Below, piece after piece: positions 19,221 to 28,508 of a stretch of 64,000 bases of DNA. The translations under genes were made by a program, and so were the position numbers. Origin of the DNA: an uncultured Clostridia bacterium. GTDB lineage: Bacteria > Bacillota > Clostridia > Monoglobales > Monoglobaceae. The notes below the pieces were generated by a model. It was given only the letters and a program-made list of their open reading frames with translations, was not told where the DNA came from and did no database searches. Each line of letters starts with the position of its first letter. Position 1 is the stretch's first letter. The DNA is taken from assembly GCA_934454115.1 (NCBI GenBank), contig CAKSFQ010000002.1:1-64000 (forward strand), given 5' to 3'.

Positions 19221-21209
19221 ATGGATTATATGCAATATGTTAATATCAAACAAGGCGCCAAATCATCGCGGCGGTTTTCCAACGGAAACACCCTGCCCCT
19301 CATTCAGCGTCCGCTCGGATTTGCGGCCTTTGCGCCGCAGACGGATGCAAGCCGCGGCCCGTGGTTCTACCATCCGGACGACAGAAGCTTTGAGGGGGTA
19401 CGCCTTACGCACCAGCCAAGCCCCTGGATTTCGGAACACGGGGCAATCGTGATTCAGCCGCAGAGCGAGATTCCGTATATGGCGGAGGAAAACCGCTGGT
19501 CGGGATTTGTTAAGGATAAAACCGTACTTATGCCACATTATTTGAGTTACGACCTCACAAGACCAAAGGCAAAACTGGAACTCACGCCGACGGAGTACGG
19601 AGCATGGATCCGGCTTACATTTAACAGTGATTTTGACCGTTATATCTCTGTTTTGCCCGTACAGGGAATGTGCCGCTATCGGTTTGACGCAAAGACAGGC
19701 AGATTGTATTGCGATACGGATTGCGGCGAACCATCGGACGGATATGATAAGGGTAGGGCAAACACCTATTTTGTATTTGACTTTGGAAAAGATGTGATTA
19801 ACCCCGATAAGACCATGATTGAAAGCGCCGCCGGAAAGGAAATGGGTTTGTCGGTGCAGGGAGAGCATACGGCGATTCATCTGTATGTCAATACAAAAAA
19901 ACTGACCTTTTCGATGGCAAGCTCTTATATCAGCTATGAACAGGCAGAGCGGAACCTCGAACGCGACCGCACCTATGATGACTTTGACAGTTTAAAGGAG
20001 GAGAACTATGCCGTATGGAACCGCGTTTTATCGAGGATTCCCATCAAGGCGGACGAAACGGTGATGAAAACCTTTTATAGCTGCATGTATCGGGCGTTTC
20101 TGTTTCCGCACAAGGCTTATGAAATGGACGAAAACAATCAGCCGATTCACTATGCGCCGTCCTGTGATGGTGTAAAAAATGGGTATCGTTACACCGACAA
20201 CGGATTTTGGGATACATACCGAACGGTTTATCCGCTGTTTGCCTTGATTGCAAAAGACGAGTACAAAGAGATGCTTGCCGGGTTCATTCAGGACTACATT
20301 GACGGCGGATGGCTGCCGCGATGGACGGCAATGGATGCCAAAAGCTGTATGCCGAGTACCATGATTGACGCGGTGATTGCCGAGGCGGCGGTTTGTGGGA
20401 TCATATCGGACGATTTGCTGCGAATTGCCTTTTCGGGCATGGAAAAACACGCCAATACACCGTCACAGAACCCTGCATACGGGCGGGAGGGCTGCGAATA
20501 TTACACCAAAATGGGGTATGTGCCAAGCGATAAGTATAAAGAAAGCGTTAACCTTACCTTAGATTCGGCGTACTGTGATTATTGCCTGGCCGTAGTTGCC
20601 GATATCCTCGGTGAAAAGGAAAAAGCAAGGGTTTACCGCAAAAGGTCAAAAAACTATCAAAACATCTTTGATAAGGAAACCGGCTTTATGCGCGGGAAGC
20701 GGACGGACGGGAGTTTTGAACCCGATTTTGATCCGATCCTGTGGGGCAGGGATTATACCGAGGCGGCCGCCTGGCAGACTTCGTTTGCCGTGCAGCACGA
20801 TCTTGACGGCCTGGCAGAGCTTTACGGGGGCAAGGATAAACTGATTCAAAAGCTGGACAATCTGTTTGCCGCTTCGCCAGATTACCGGGTCGGCGGCTAT
20901 CAGCGAGAAATTCACGAAATGACCGAGTTTGCAGACGGAAAATGGGGTCAGTGTGCCATTTCCAATCAGCCTAGCTTTCATCTTCCGTTCCTATACGCCT
21001 ATTTCGGTGAGACCGAAAAGACCGGCGAATGGGTGTCAAAACTGTGCCGCGAGGGTTTTTCAGCCGATGATGACGGCTTTCCCGGCGACGAGGACAACGG
21101 AACGATGGCGGCGTGGTATATTTTTGCAGTGATCGGTATCTATCCGCTTTGCCCCGGAAAAGCGGAGTATGTAAAGTTTCGCGGACTGGCGGATGAAGTT
21201 TATCTTTAA
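19221..21209 (+). CDS. GH92 family alpha-mannosidase
   Basis: Calcium-dependent inverting exo-alpha-mannosidase. ATG 19221 is preferred: TAGGAG (19207-19212) lies 8 nt upstream, whereas the in-frame ATG 19161 directly abuts the previous stop without such a motif. Family signatures are FYSCMYRAFLFP, YTDNGFWDTYRTVYPL, DYIDGGWLPRW, NQPSFHLPFLYAYFG and, near the end, GDEDNGTMAAWYIFAVIG, which carries the acidic residues of the catalytic base region. No signal peptide is seen, so it is probably cytoplasmic. The protein stops about 20 residues after the GIYPLCPG motif, shorter at the C-terminus than many GH92 enzymes. It pairs with the GH38 gene and is closed by a strong terminator. Confidence 0.93.
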   Translation: MDYMQYVNIKQGAKSSRRFSNGNTLPLIQRPLGFAAFAPQTDASRGPWFYHPDDRSFEGVRLTHQPSPWISEHGAIVIQPQSEIPYMAEENRWSGFVKDKTVLMPHYLSYDLTRPKAKLELTPTEYGAWIRLTFNSDFDRYISVLPVQGMCRYRFDAKTGRLYCDTDCGEPSDGYDKGRANTYFVFDFGKDVINPDKTMIESAAGKEMGLSVQGEHTAIHLYVNTKKLTFSMASSYISYEQAERNLERDRTYDDFDSLKEENYAVWNRVLSRIPIKADETVMKTFYSCMYRAFLFPHKAYEMDENNQPIHYAPSCDGVKNGYRYTDNGFWDTYRTVYPLFALIAKDEYKEMLAGFIQDYIDGGWLPRWTAMDAKSCMPSTMIDAVIAEAAVCGIISDDLLRIAFSGMEKHANTPSQNPAYGREGCEYYTKMGYVPSDKYKESVNLTLDSAYCDYCLAVVADILGEKEKARVYRKRSKNYQNIFDKETGFMRGKRTDGSFEPDFDPILWGRDYTEAAAWQTSFAVQHDLDGLAELYGGKDKLIQKLDNLFAASPDYRVGGYQREIHEMTEFADGKWGQCAISNQPSFHLPFLYAYFGETEKTGEWVSKLCREGFSADDDGFPGDEDNGTMAAWYIFAVIGIYPLCPGKAEYVKFRGLADEVYL

Positions 21210-21232
21210 AATGTGAAAAAATGGGTATAAGG

Positions 21233-21301
21233 ATGGCAGCAATGACAGATGCGATCATGCTGATTTACAGCGTGTGAGGCAGCGTCATTGCTGCCATTTT
21301 T
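21233..21301 (+). terminator. long-stem terminator after GH92 gene
   Basis: A perfect 14-bp stem (21233-21246 with 21284-21297) encloses a 37-nt loop and runs into a T-tract (21297-21301, then GTTG). It closes the mannosidase transcript before the promoter at 21327. Confidence 0.85.
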
Positions 21302-21326
21302 GTTGCAGGAAAAGAGGAGAAAATGG

Positions 21327-21355
21327 TTGATTTGCGCAAACGGTTATGATATACT
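21327..21355 (+). promoter_or_regulatory. sigma-A promoter for the two-component system
   Basis: TTGATT (21327-21332), 17 bp, TATACT (21350-21355). Its position shows that the kinase frame upstream of about 21362 cannot be translated from this transcript, which decides the start-codon choice of the next gene. Confidence 0.7.
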
Positions 21356-21401
21356 AGAGACAGTGAAAAGGTCGGTTTTGCGGAGGGGCCGAGAGGGCTG
21401 C

Positions 21402-23204
21402 ATGGGGGTGAGAATGATGTGGAGGAAGTTAAAGCTGCTGTCCGGAAGTTACTCCTTTAAAATTGTGATTTCCTATTGGTTGATCGGTTTTTTGCCCTTT
21501 TTGTTAATCAGTAATATTATTTTTCATTATTTTACCGTCTATGTGCAGACCAGTTCGATTGAAACGCTGCAGGAAACGCACGCCAGGGTTGATGAAATCA
21601 TTTCGGATAATATTGAATCCGTGTCTAACGTTTTGGATTCTGCCCAAAACTATAATATGTTCGGCCGGATTGACACACTGCTTTCGGAGATGACCGCCCC
21701 CGACAGCATGAATCGTTTATCTGTGGTGATGAATATTTTTCTCCAATCCAGCATGAGCGTTGAAAATGTGATTGCCGTCAACCGCGATGAAGAATGGATG
21801 CATGTATCAAGATATAAAAAGTATCGGTCCGGCTATTATGATTTTGAGGGAAAGGGACTCATTAACCCCGATATGGATGAACGGGTTTATATGATCCCAA
21901 GACATCATTCACAGGCGTATTTTTCTAATGCAAACTCCTATGTTGTCAGTATGATAAAAAATTTTACGGACAGTGACGGCGCATATGTCGGCAGCATTAT
22001 GATTGACATCAATCTATCTTATTTTCAGGATATGCTGCAGAGCAATCCCAAAGCGGGATATTTTGCGCTGACCGATTCGGAGCGTTATTGTATTTTATCC
22101 AATGATATCTGGAATGTGGATAATGTGATTCAAACCGAGGGCATTGCCGCCTATCCCGTGGATTTTAGTTTTAACAATAATCTTCCGAAGAGCAGCAGCT
22201 TTTTTATCGAGTCGGATATCAACGGCGTCTGGAAGGCTTATACCTACATAGAAAAGGATGTGCTGACATCCAACATCTATGAAATCCGAAAGGTGTTTAT
22301 CACTTTAGTTGTGATGATTACCTTAATGCTTTTGCTGATTTCACTCTGGTATACGCACCGTTTAACGGCGCCGGTCAGCAGAATTGTCTCGCAGCTGAAA
22401 ATCGCGCAAAGCGGCAACCTTGATATCTGTCTGGCGGACGAAAAGGTGACGGAGTTTTCGCAGATTATTTCAGGCATTAACGAGATGATTCAAAAATTAA
22501 AGATACACATTGACCAGACATACTGTGCCCGGATGAAACAAAAAGAGGCAGAGCTCAACGTTTTAAAGATGCAGATCAATCCGCACGTTTTGTATAACAT
22601 GCTTGAAATTATCAATATGACGGCTATTGAGCAGGACGACTATAAGGTCAGCGATATGATTACATCGCTTGGGGCGCAGTTTAAATACATGCTGTCAAAC
22701 GATAGAGATTTTGTGACATTAAGAGAAGAAATCGAGATTTTAAATTATTACTTTCTGTTTATCAAAATGCGCTATGATAACAAAATCAGGCTGAATGTAA
22801 GGGCGAAGGAAAACCTTATGGATTTTACCGTGATGAAGTTTATCTTGCAGCCGCTGGTGGAAAACTCGGTCAAGCACGGCTATGACAACAGCGCGGCGCC
22901 GCCGCAGACGATGGATATCAACGTAAATATTATGCTTTACGGCGAGGAATATCTGCTGGTCGATGTCTTCGATAACGGAAAGGGAATGGCAAAGGAACAG
23001 CTGGAAACGCTGCGGCAGCGTGTTTGCAGCGCGCAGGACAGTGACGCCAAGGATTCGATCGGATTAAAAAACGTGTGCAGCAGGCTGCATTTTTTCTATG
23101 GGGAAGCATTTGCGGCAGAAATAAACAGTTTGCCGGGGCTTGGTACGGAGGTCTTGCTGAAAATACCGCTTGGCACGGTGAGAGAGGAGGCAGAGGATGA
23201 ATAA
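21402..23204 (+). CDS. sensor histidine kinase, YesM family
   Basis: Membrane sensor that phosphorylates the response regulator encoded next. The frame is open from 21288, but the promoter at 21327-21355 makes ATG 21402 (after GAGG) or ATG 21414 (after GGGGGTG) the realistic start. Layout: an N-terminal membrane helix (FLPFLLISNIIFHYF), an extracellular sensor region of about 250 residues, a second helix (VFITLVVMITLMLLLI), HAMP, then His_kinase with QINPHVLYN (the family usually has HFLYN, so F is replaced by V). The ATPase domain has LQPLVENSVKHG (N box), DNGKGM (G1) and SIGLKNVCSRL (G2). The stop overlaps the regulator start by 8 bp. The ligand is unknown; carbohydrate sensing is typical of the family. 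Confidence 0.92.
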   Translation: MGVRMMWRKLKLLSGSYSFKIVISYWLIGFLPFLLISNIIFHYFTVYVQTSSIETLQETHARVDEIISDNIESVSNVLDSAQNYNMFGRIDTLLSEMTAPDSMNRLSVVMNIFLQSSMSVENVIAVNRDEEWMHVSRYKKYRSGYYDFEGKGLINPDMDERVYMIPRHHSQAYFSNANSYVVSMIKNFTDSDGAYVGSIMIDINLSYFQDMLQSNPKAGYFALTDSERYCILSNDIWNVDNVIQTEGIAAYPVDFSFNNNLPKSSSFFIESDINGVWKAYTYIEKDVLTSNIYEIRKVFITLVVMITLMLLLISLWYTHRLTAPVSRIVSQLKIAQSGNLDICLADEKVTEFSQIISGINEMIQKLKIHIDQTYCARMKQKEAELNVLKMQINPHVLYNMLEIINMTAIEQDDYKVSDMITSLGAQFKYMLSNDRDFVTLREEIEILNYYFLFIKMRYDNKIRLNVRAKENLMDFTVMKFILQPLVENSVKHGYDNSAAPPQTMDINVNIMLYGEEYLLVDVFDNGKGMAKEQLETLRQRVCSAQDSDAKDSIGLKNVCSRLHFFYGEAFAAEINSLPGLGTEVLLKIPLGTVREEAEDE

Positions 23205-24636
23205 AATTAAGATCGTGATTGCCGATGACGAAACGATTATTTTAAACGGCTTATGTAAAATTTTAAAAGAGCTTGACGATATTGCCGCGGTTTGCGGTAC
23301 TGCAACTGACGGCATACAGCTGAAAAAGCTGGTTGCGCAGGAGCAGCCCGATATCGTGATTACCGATATCTGTATGCCGCAGTCATCGGGGCTGGACGTA
23401 ATTCAGCAAATTCAGTCGCTGCGCTCCCGGCCGGAGATTATTATTATCAGCGGATACAAGAATTTTGAGTATGCGCAAAGCGCTATGAAATACGGCGTGA
23501 CGGAATATCTTTTAAAACCGATCAACCGCAAGGAGCTTTTGGAAATCGTCCGGCGGATGTGTGAAAAAATTGCAAAGACAAAAACTTTTGTGAAAAATCC
23601 TTTTTCGGGCGCGGAGCGACAGCAGGATAATAAAAATTATTATCAGGTTTTGATCGGTCGGTGCGAATCGGTGCAGGATTTTGCCCGATTGGAAAAGCTG
23701 ATTACGGATACGCTGCCGGAGGGATGCCACTATTTTAAATATTACCTGGATTTGTGCGTGGTGTTTTCGTTTGCCACGGAAAAAGAGGCGGATCAGTCGG
23801 CGCTTTACTATGCGGAATTTCTTTTAAAAAATGTGAGTACCGATTATGCGATCGGCGATGTGTTTCAAGGGTTTAACGGGATTTCACAGTCCTATGCCTC
23901 AGCGGTTAAAAAGCGCGAGATTTCGTTTTTCTTTCATGAGAACAAGGTGATTGCAAATGCCGACATGGATTTGTGTCCGAAACCGGGCGATAACTTAAAC
24001 GATGTGCTGGACGCGCTGTGTGCCCATATCCGCGATGAGGATTATGCGGCTGCGGTCGCGGAGCTTGACCGGCTGGAGGAGGTCATCATCGGCGTCAGCG
24101 GCGGGGTGCGCGATATTGCCATTATTCACTTTTATTCTGCGGCAGACAAAATCCGATCGATGATTTTTGAGCCGTCCCTGCAAGAGCTTTATTCCCCGGA
24201 CAATATCTTGGCGTTTGTCAAAAAGTGCCGGAAATTCCAGCAGGTGAAAGATTTTTTAAAGAAAATGATTGCAGATACCATGGAACAGATCAGCAGCAGA
24301 AAAGAATCACAAATCAATGTTGAGATTAAGATGGTTACGGATTATATCAAAGCGCATTATGATGAAAATATCACACTGGAATCCATGGCGAATCTGGTTC
24401 ACAAAAACGCGTACTATTTCAGTGTTTTTTTCAAAAAATACACCAATGAAAACTTTAAGGATTATGTGATGCGGGTACGGATGGAAAAGGCGTTGGAGGA
24501 ACTGAATAAGACCGGCAAAACCATCAATACGATTGCTCTGGAGGCCGGGTTTACGGATCCACATTATTTTAGTAAGGTTTTTAAAAAATACTACGGATTT
24601 ACGGCAAGCAGCGTGCGGAAAAATGAGCATAGCTGA
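23197..24636 (+). CDS. response regulator, YesN family (receiver plus AraC HTH)
   Basis: Transcriptional regulator paired with the upstream kinase. ATG 23197 overlaps the kinase end by 8 bp and follows GGAGG, suggesting translational coupling. The receiver domain spans about residues 1-120, with the acidic pocket D10/D11, phospho-acceptor D57 (ITDICMP) and K107 (YLLKPIN). A middle region of about 230 residues follows. The C-terminal 100 residues form the double helix-turn-helix AraC domain (ITLESMANLVHKNAYYFSVF and INTIALEAGFTDPHYFSKVF). Family members activate neighbouring polysaccharide-use operons. Likely targets are the mannosidase genes and the convergent transporter/GH88 operon (inference). 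Confidence 0.93.
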   Translation: MNKIKIVIADDETIILNGLCKILKELDDIAAVCGTATDGIQLKKLVAQEQPDIVITDICMPQSSGLDVIQQIQSLRSRPEIIIISGYKNFEYAQSAMKYGVTEYLLKPINRKELLEIVRRMCEKIAKTKTFVKNPFSGAERQQDNKNYYQVLIGRCESVQDFARLEKLITDTLPEGCHYFKYYLDLCVVFSFATEKEADQSALYYAEFLLKNVSTDYAIGDVFQGFNGISQSYASAVKKREISFFFHENKVIANADMDLCPKPGDNLNDVLDALCAHIRDEDYAAAVAELDRLEEVIIGVSGGVRDIAIIHFYSAADKIRSMIFEPSLQELYSPDNILAFVKKCRKFQQVKDFLKKMIADTMEQISSRKESQINVEIKMVTDYIKAHYDENITLESMANLVHKNAYYFSVFFKKYTNENFKDYVMRVRMEKALEELNKTGKTINTIALEAGFTDPHYFSKVFKKYYGFTASSVRKNEHS

Positions 24637-24649
24637 CCTTGCATCAAGA

Positions 24650-24684
24650 AAAAAGAGAAACGGCTCAAAACCGTTTCTCTTTTT
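24650..24684. terminator. bidirectional terminator between convergent operons
   Basis: A perfect 14-bp stem (24650-24663 with 24671-24684) has a 7-nt loop, with A-rich and T-rich ends. It works for both the + strand two-component transcript and the - strand GH88 operon. Confidence 0.92.
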
Positions 24685-24708
24685 CGCATGTGTTTTGCGG
24701 CACCGTAT

Positions 24709-25863
24709 TTACCAGATTAAGAAATCCGAGCCGCGCAGCTTGAGCAGCGCCTCTGTGTAAAAGAAGTCGCCGTAGATGATTGGGATGTGAACGCCCTTCA
24801 TCTGTACCTCTTTTTTAGGGTATGCCTCGGTTCCCATCAGTATCAGGGAATCTGTGTCAGGACTGTAATCACAAAAGTGCTGATCCGCTGCTTTTAAAAG
24901 GTTTAAGGCGCCGGTCAGATAGGCGTTCGCCTCGCAATCATCGGTATGCCGTGCAATTTCGATCATGCCGCAGGCGGCACAAACGCCGGCCGTACTGTCA
25001 TAGTAGACCTTGTCGGGCGTTTGGCCGAAGTCGCAAAGGGGTTTGAAGTCCGTCGCCGCCGCATGCGCGATAAAATAGTTCGCGGTTTTTTTAGCGGCGT
25101 TAAGATAGGCTTCCTTCCCGGTGTGGATATAAGAGAGCGCCATGCCGTAGATCGCCCAGGCAAGCCCTCTTGACCAGCAGCCTGCTGCACTGAACCCCTG
25201 ATCGTATCCAAGATCCGTATAGAATTTAATGGGCTGCCCGGTCTCGGTATCATGAACCACAATGTGGTTGACGGCGCCGTCCTCGCGGATATGATCGCGC
25301 AGCGCCATGTCCGCATGTGCCATTGCAATCCGCTTAAATCTGGGATCGCCGATTTCGCCAGAAGCCCAGTACAGAAGAGGAAGATTCATCATGCTGTCGA
25401 TAATCGACCAGCCCTCCGCAAAATCCATATTCCATGCCCGGATGAATCCCCCGTCAATATTATAACGGGAGGCCAGCGCGGCCGCCATAAAAAGGTTGAT
25501 ATTTTTGGCATCGGAATCCCCGGTCAGCCGAAAATGAGCGCCGTTTACAATATGTGACATAAATCCGACGTCGTGGTACAGATATTCATATTCTTTAAGG
25601 CCGCGATTGACGTACGCAGATGAATGAATCGCTGTCTTTTTGTATCCCTCATCGCCGGTTCCCGCATATAAGAGCCACATAAGACCGCCCCAAAATCCGT
25701 TGGTCCACGTGTACGGCTCGTTCTTGCGATCGTCATGTGCGCCGTCTGCGGACGTGTACGGGATTTTGTCATAAGACCGCACGGCGACCTTCTTCATTTT
25801 GGCATCGACTTTTTCCCATACGTCGGATAACCACTTGGTATCCTGTGCTGAAAGTTGTATCAT
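24709..25863 (-). CDS. GH88 family unsaturated glucuronyl hydrolase
   Basis: Cytoplasmic (alpha/alpha)6-barrel enzyme that removes the 4,5-unsaturated uronic acid left at the non-reducing end by polysaccharide lyases. ATG at 25863 follows GGAGG with a 6-nt spacer. Diagnostic motifs are YLYHDVGFM (D98), SIIDSMMNLPLLYWAS (D156), FSAAGCWSRGLAWAIYGM, DSTAGVCAACGMIEIA and GDFFYTEALL; D98 and D156 match the two catalytic acids described in unsaturated glucuronyl hydrolases. There is no signal peptide, and 384 aa is the usual size. It is the last gene of the minus-strand transporter operon, 15 bp after the binding protein, so the importer probably supplies lyase-generated unsaturated oligosaccharides. 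GH105 is a less likely alternative. Confidence 0.92.
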   Translation of the reverse strand: MIQLSAQDTKWLSDVWEKVDAKMKKVAVRSYDKIPYTSADGAHDDRKNEPYTWTNGFWGGLMWLLYAGTGDEGYKKTAIHSSAYVNRGLKEYEYLYHDVGFMSHIVNGAHFRLTGDSDAKNINLFMAAALASRYNIDGGFIRAWNMDFAEGWSIIDSMMNLPLLYWASGEIGDPRFKRIAMAHADMALRDHIREDGAVNHIVVHDTETGQPIKFYTDLGYDQGFSAAGCWSRGLAWAIYGMALSYIHTGKEAYLNAAKKTANYFIAHAAATDFKPLCDFGQTPDKVYYDSTAGVCAACGMIEIARHTDDCEANAYLTGALNLLKAADQHFCDYSPDTDSLILMGTEAYPKKEVQMKGVHIPIIYGDFFYTEALLKLRGSDFLIW

Positions 25864-25878
25864 GCTATGCCTCCGGAT

Positions 25879-27507
25879 TTATTTTTTTGCGTTCGCAACA
25901 TTTTTGAGATAACGTTCATAGGCTGCCTGTCTTACCTTCACAACGTCCTCAAGTCCCATGCTTTTCAGCGTTTTCTGATAGCTGTCATAGTTATCAAAGC
26001 TTTCACGTCCGGTGATAAATTTATTAATCATTTCGTTATTGTAGCTGTCCACTTCATGAAATGTCGTGATGGCGGTATTTAATTCTTCATCATGAAACTT
26101 TAAAACAGGAACCGTTCTTGTGGTGTCGCAATCCTTCCACACGTTGATTGCGGCTTTTTGAGCCGGCAGCATAAACTGATTAAAGTAGTCCATGCTCTGT
26201 ACCATCGGATAGGCGGTTGCCACGGTGTACTGTGCCAGCATCTCGGACATTGACTTTCCGGGAGTATTGGTAATCAGATCGGTGTAGGTCGGAGTGCCGT
26301 TTACCATGGTGTAAGACTCATTTTCTACGCCAAAACTCAGCAGAGTGCCGCCTTCTTCACTATATGCATAGTCGGCAAACTTGACTGCAGCTATCGGGTT
26401 TTTACAGTTGCTTGTAACGGAAAGCCCGAAACGTCCGGAAAGAGGAGTGGCGTACTCTAGGTTTGTAGAATATTTTTTCCCGTTTGACATGGCCAGCCAA
26501 GGAAGTGCAGAAATCTTAAACTCCGGGTCGAGCGGCTGCATCAGCGTACTAATCCGCGCAAGTCCGCCGCCGGCAAGACCATACCACATTGCCGCCTGAC
26601 CGTTTGAAATCTTGGTGTCAAACTGATTGCGCTCGGTGATGGCATAGTCGGGATCCAGCAGTCCCTCGTTGTAGAGCTTGTTTAAGTATTGCAGCATTTC
26701 TTTATATTCCGGCTGCAGCCATCCGGATTGCAGCGTGTTATTGTCGTCAATGTAGAAGGTAGAGATGCCCCACCAAGATGAAACTAACGGCAGTGCGTTG
26801 CCGTTTTCCATGATGAACGGAACTTCGTCGGCAACGCCGTTTCCGTTCATATCACTGTTTTTGATGGTCTTTAATACATGATATAACTCATCAGCATTTG
26901 TGGGCATTTTAAGATTGAGTTTATCCAGCCAATCTTGGCGAATCATAAATCCGCTAAAGACGCGAAGCTCCGGATCGTTTCTTAAAAACTGGAAGGAGTA
27001 GAGGAACCCGTCAGCGTCTACGGCCTGTGCGTGCAGTTCCGGATCCTGTTTTAAAATGTTGACGTAGTTCGGGGCGTACTTTCCCATCAGGTCATCCAGA
27101 CGCAGAATTTGTCCGTCGTTATACGCCTTCTTTTCCTGACCGTCACTCCATGTGTTGATGAAAATATCCGGTAGGTTGTTGGAGGCAAGCAGCAGGTTCA
27201 TTTTTTCTGTAGTTACGTGCTGAAAAACCGGCTTGATATTCGTGCGTTTTTCGTATTCCTCAAAAAGCGGAATTTCATTGTAGGAACTTTTCCCCATGGG
27301 GGCCGGAGAAGACAGGGCAATGGATAATTCGGAATGATTACTCTCAATTGGCAGCGTAATTTCTTCCGGCGCGGCGGTGCTTACGTTCAGCGGTGTGGTA
27401 ACTTCGCCGGCGCTCTGCCCGGTTTTTGTGCCATTGCCGACACAGCCGCTGAGCAAGGCCAGTGACAGAATGCCGGTCATAATTGTTATCGGTGTCTTTT
27501 TTCGCAT
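25879..27507 (-). CDS. sugar ABC transporter solute-binding lipoprotein (second system)
   Basis: Extracellular binding protein, 542 aa. The frame is open further upstream, but ATG 27507 follows AGGAGGG at about 8 nt and begins a typical lipoprotein signal with lipobox LLSGC. Motifs shared with the 2683-4245 protein are LLLASNNLPDI, FADYAYSEEGGTLLSFGVE-like text near residue 400, and a C-terminus in YQKTLKSMG...RQAAYERYLKN. It sits between the YtcP-type permease and GH88. The likely ligand is an unsaturated uronic-acid oligosaccharide, inferred from GH88 in the same operon. Confidence 0.9.
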   Translation of the reverse strand: MRKKTPITIMTGILSLALLSGCVGNGTKTGQSAGEVTTPLNVSTAAPEEITLPIESNHSELSIALSSPAPMGKSSYNEIPLFEEYEKRTNIKPVFQHVTTEKMNLLLASNNLPDIFINTWSDGQEKKAYNDGQILRLDDLMGKYAPNYVNILKQDPELHAQAVDADGFLYSFQFLRNDPELRVFSGFMIRQDWLDKLNLKMPTNADELYHVLKTIKNSDMNGNGVADEVPFIMENGNALPLVSSWWGISTFYIDDNNTLQSGWLQPEYKEMLQYLNKLYNEGLLDPDYAITERNQFDTKISNGQAAMWYGLAGGGLARISTLMQPLDPEFKISALPWLAMSNGKKYSTNLEYATPLSGRFGLSVTSNCKNPIAAVKFADYAYSEEGGTLLSFGVENESYTMVNGTPTYTDLITNTPGKSMSEMLAQYTVATAYPMVQSMDYFNQFMLPAQKAAINVWKDCDTTRTVPVLKFHDEELNTAITTFHEVDSYNNEMINKFITGRESFDNYDSYQKTLKSMGLEDVVKVRQAAYERYLKNVANAKK

Positions 27508-27568
27508 ATGGATACCCTCCTGAAATTTGGTTTTATGTATTTGTTTGATTATTTTTATAAGATATGGA

Positions 27569-28459
27569 TTATTCCTTAACGGCGCCCACCATAACGCCCT
27601 GTACAAAATATTTTTGCAAAAACGGGTAAATACAGAGGATCGGCACGGTGGACACCACGATGGTCGCATATTTAATGGCCTCTGATATCTGTACCTGTTC
27701 AATCCCGTTGTTTGCATTGCTGTTTATCATGGAGTTGGTTTCGTTCAGGATCAGAATTTCGCGCAGGAAAAGCTGCAGCGGATATTTATCACGGTCGGTT
27801 AAGAAGATCATTGCGTTAAACCAGCTGTTCCACAGACCGACGGCATAGTACAGAGTAATCACGGCAAAGACGGACAGACAGAGCGGGAACACAATCGAAA
27901 ACAGTACCCGGATATGACTGGCGCCGTCGATTCTTGCCGATTCTTCCAGAGAGACAGGAATCGACGCCATATAGGTGCGCATGATGATAACGTTGTATGC
28001 GCTGATTGCCACCGGCAAAACCTGAGACAGCCTCGTGTTTAACAGGCCAAGACCCTGAATGTTTAAATAAGAGGGAATCAGCCCCACACTGATGAACATG
28101 GTTAGAATCAGTATGATGTTAAAAAAGTTGCGCAGCGGAAACTTCTTGCGGGACAAAACGTATGCTGCCATCAAGGTTAAAACATCGCCCAAAACCGTAC
28201 CGAACAGAACATAAAGGATGGTATTGATATAGCCGGTGATGATGTCGGGGTTTTCCAGTACGGCGGTATAGGCGTCGATGTGAAATCCGAGGGGTCTGAG
28301 CAAAAGACCGCTATGCTTCATTAACGCACTCGGCGACGACATCGACGCCATCACCACGTAAATCATGGGATACAAGCAGATAAATGCAATGGCCAATAAA
28401 AATATCAGATTGCAAACATCAAAAATATTTGCACCAGGACTTTGTTTGCGTATTTTCAT
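27569..28459 (-). CDS. sugar ABC transporter permease, YtcP/LplC type (second system)
   Basis: Membrane permease subunit, 296 aa, about six helices beginning with LIFLLAIAFICLYPMIYVVM. The EAA loop is SLEESARIDGASHIRVLFSI, and the C-terminus VMVGAVKE matches the family. Gene order in transcription is araC, LplB-type permease, this gene, binding protein, GH88. Gaps of 49 bp upstream and 61 bp downstream fit one operon. The gap before the binding protein holds its strong AGGAGGG site. Confidence 0.9.
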   Translation of the reverse strand: MKIRKQSPGANIFDVCNLIFLLAIAFICLYPMIYVVMASMSSPSALMKHSGLLLRPLGFHIDAYTAVLENPDIITGYINTILYVLFGTVLGDVLTLMAAYVLSRKKFPLRNFFNIILILTMFISVGLIPSYLNIQGLGLLNTRLSQVLPVAISAYNVIIMRTYMASIPVSLEESARIDGASHIRVLFSIVFPLCLSVFAVITLYYAVGLWNSWFNAMIFLTDRDKYPLQLFLREILILNETNSMINSNANNGIEQVQISEAIKYATIVVSTVPILCIYPFLQKYFVQGVMVGAVKE

Positions 28460-28508
28460 AAGATTACTTCACCTTTGTTTCCTTTCCATTTTGATTCGTC
28501 AAAAACGA

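Noticed and set aside
25879..27717. Longer 612-codon form of the second binding protein
   Set aside because: The extra 70 codons overlap the permease gene and would bury the lipoprotein signal. AGGAGGG fixes the start at 27507.
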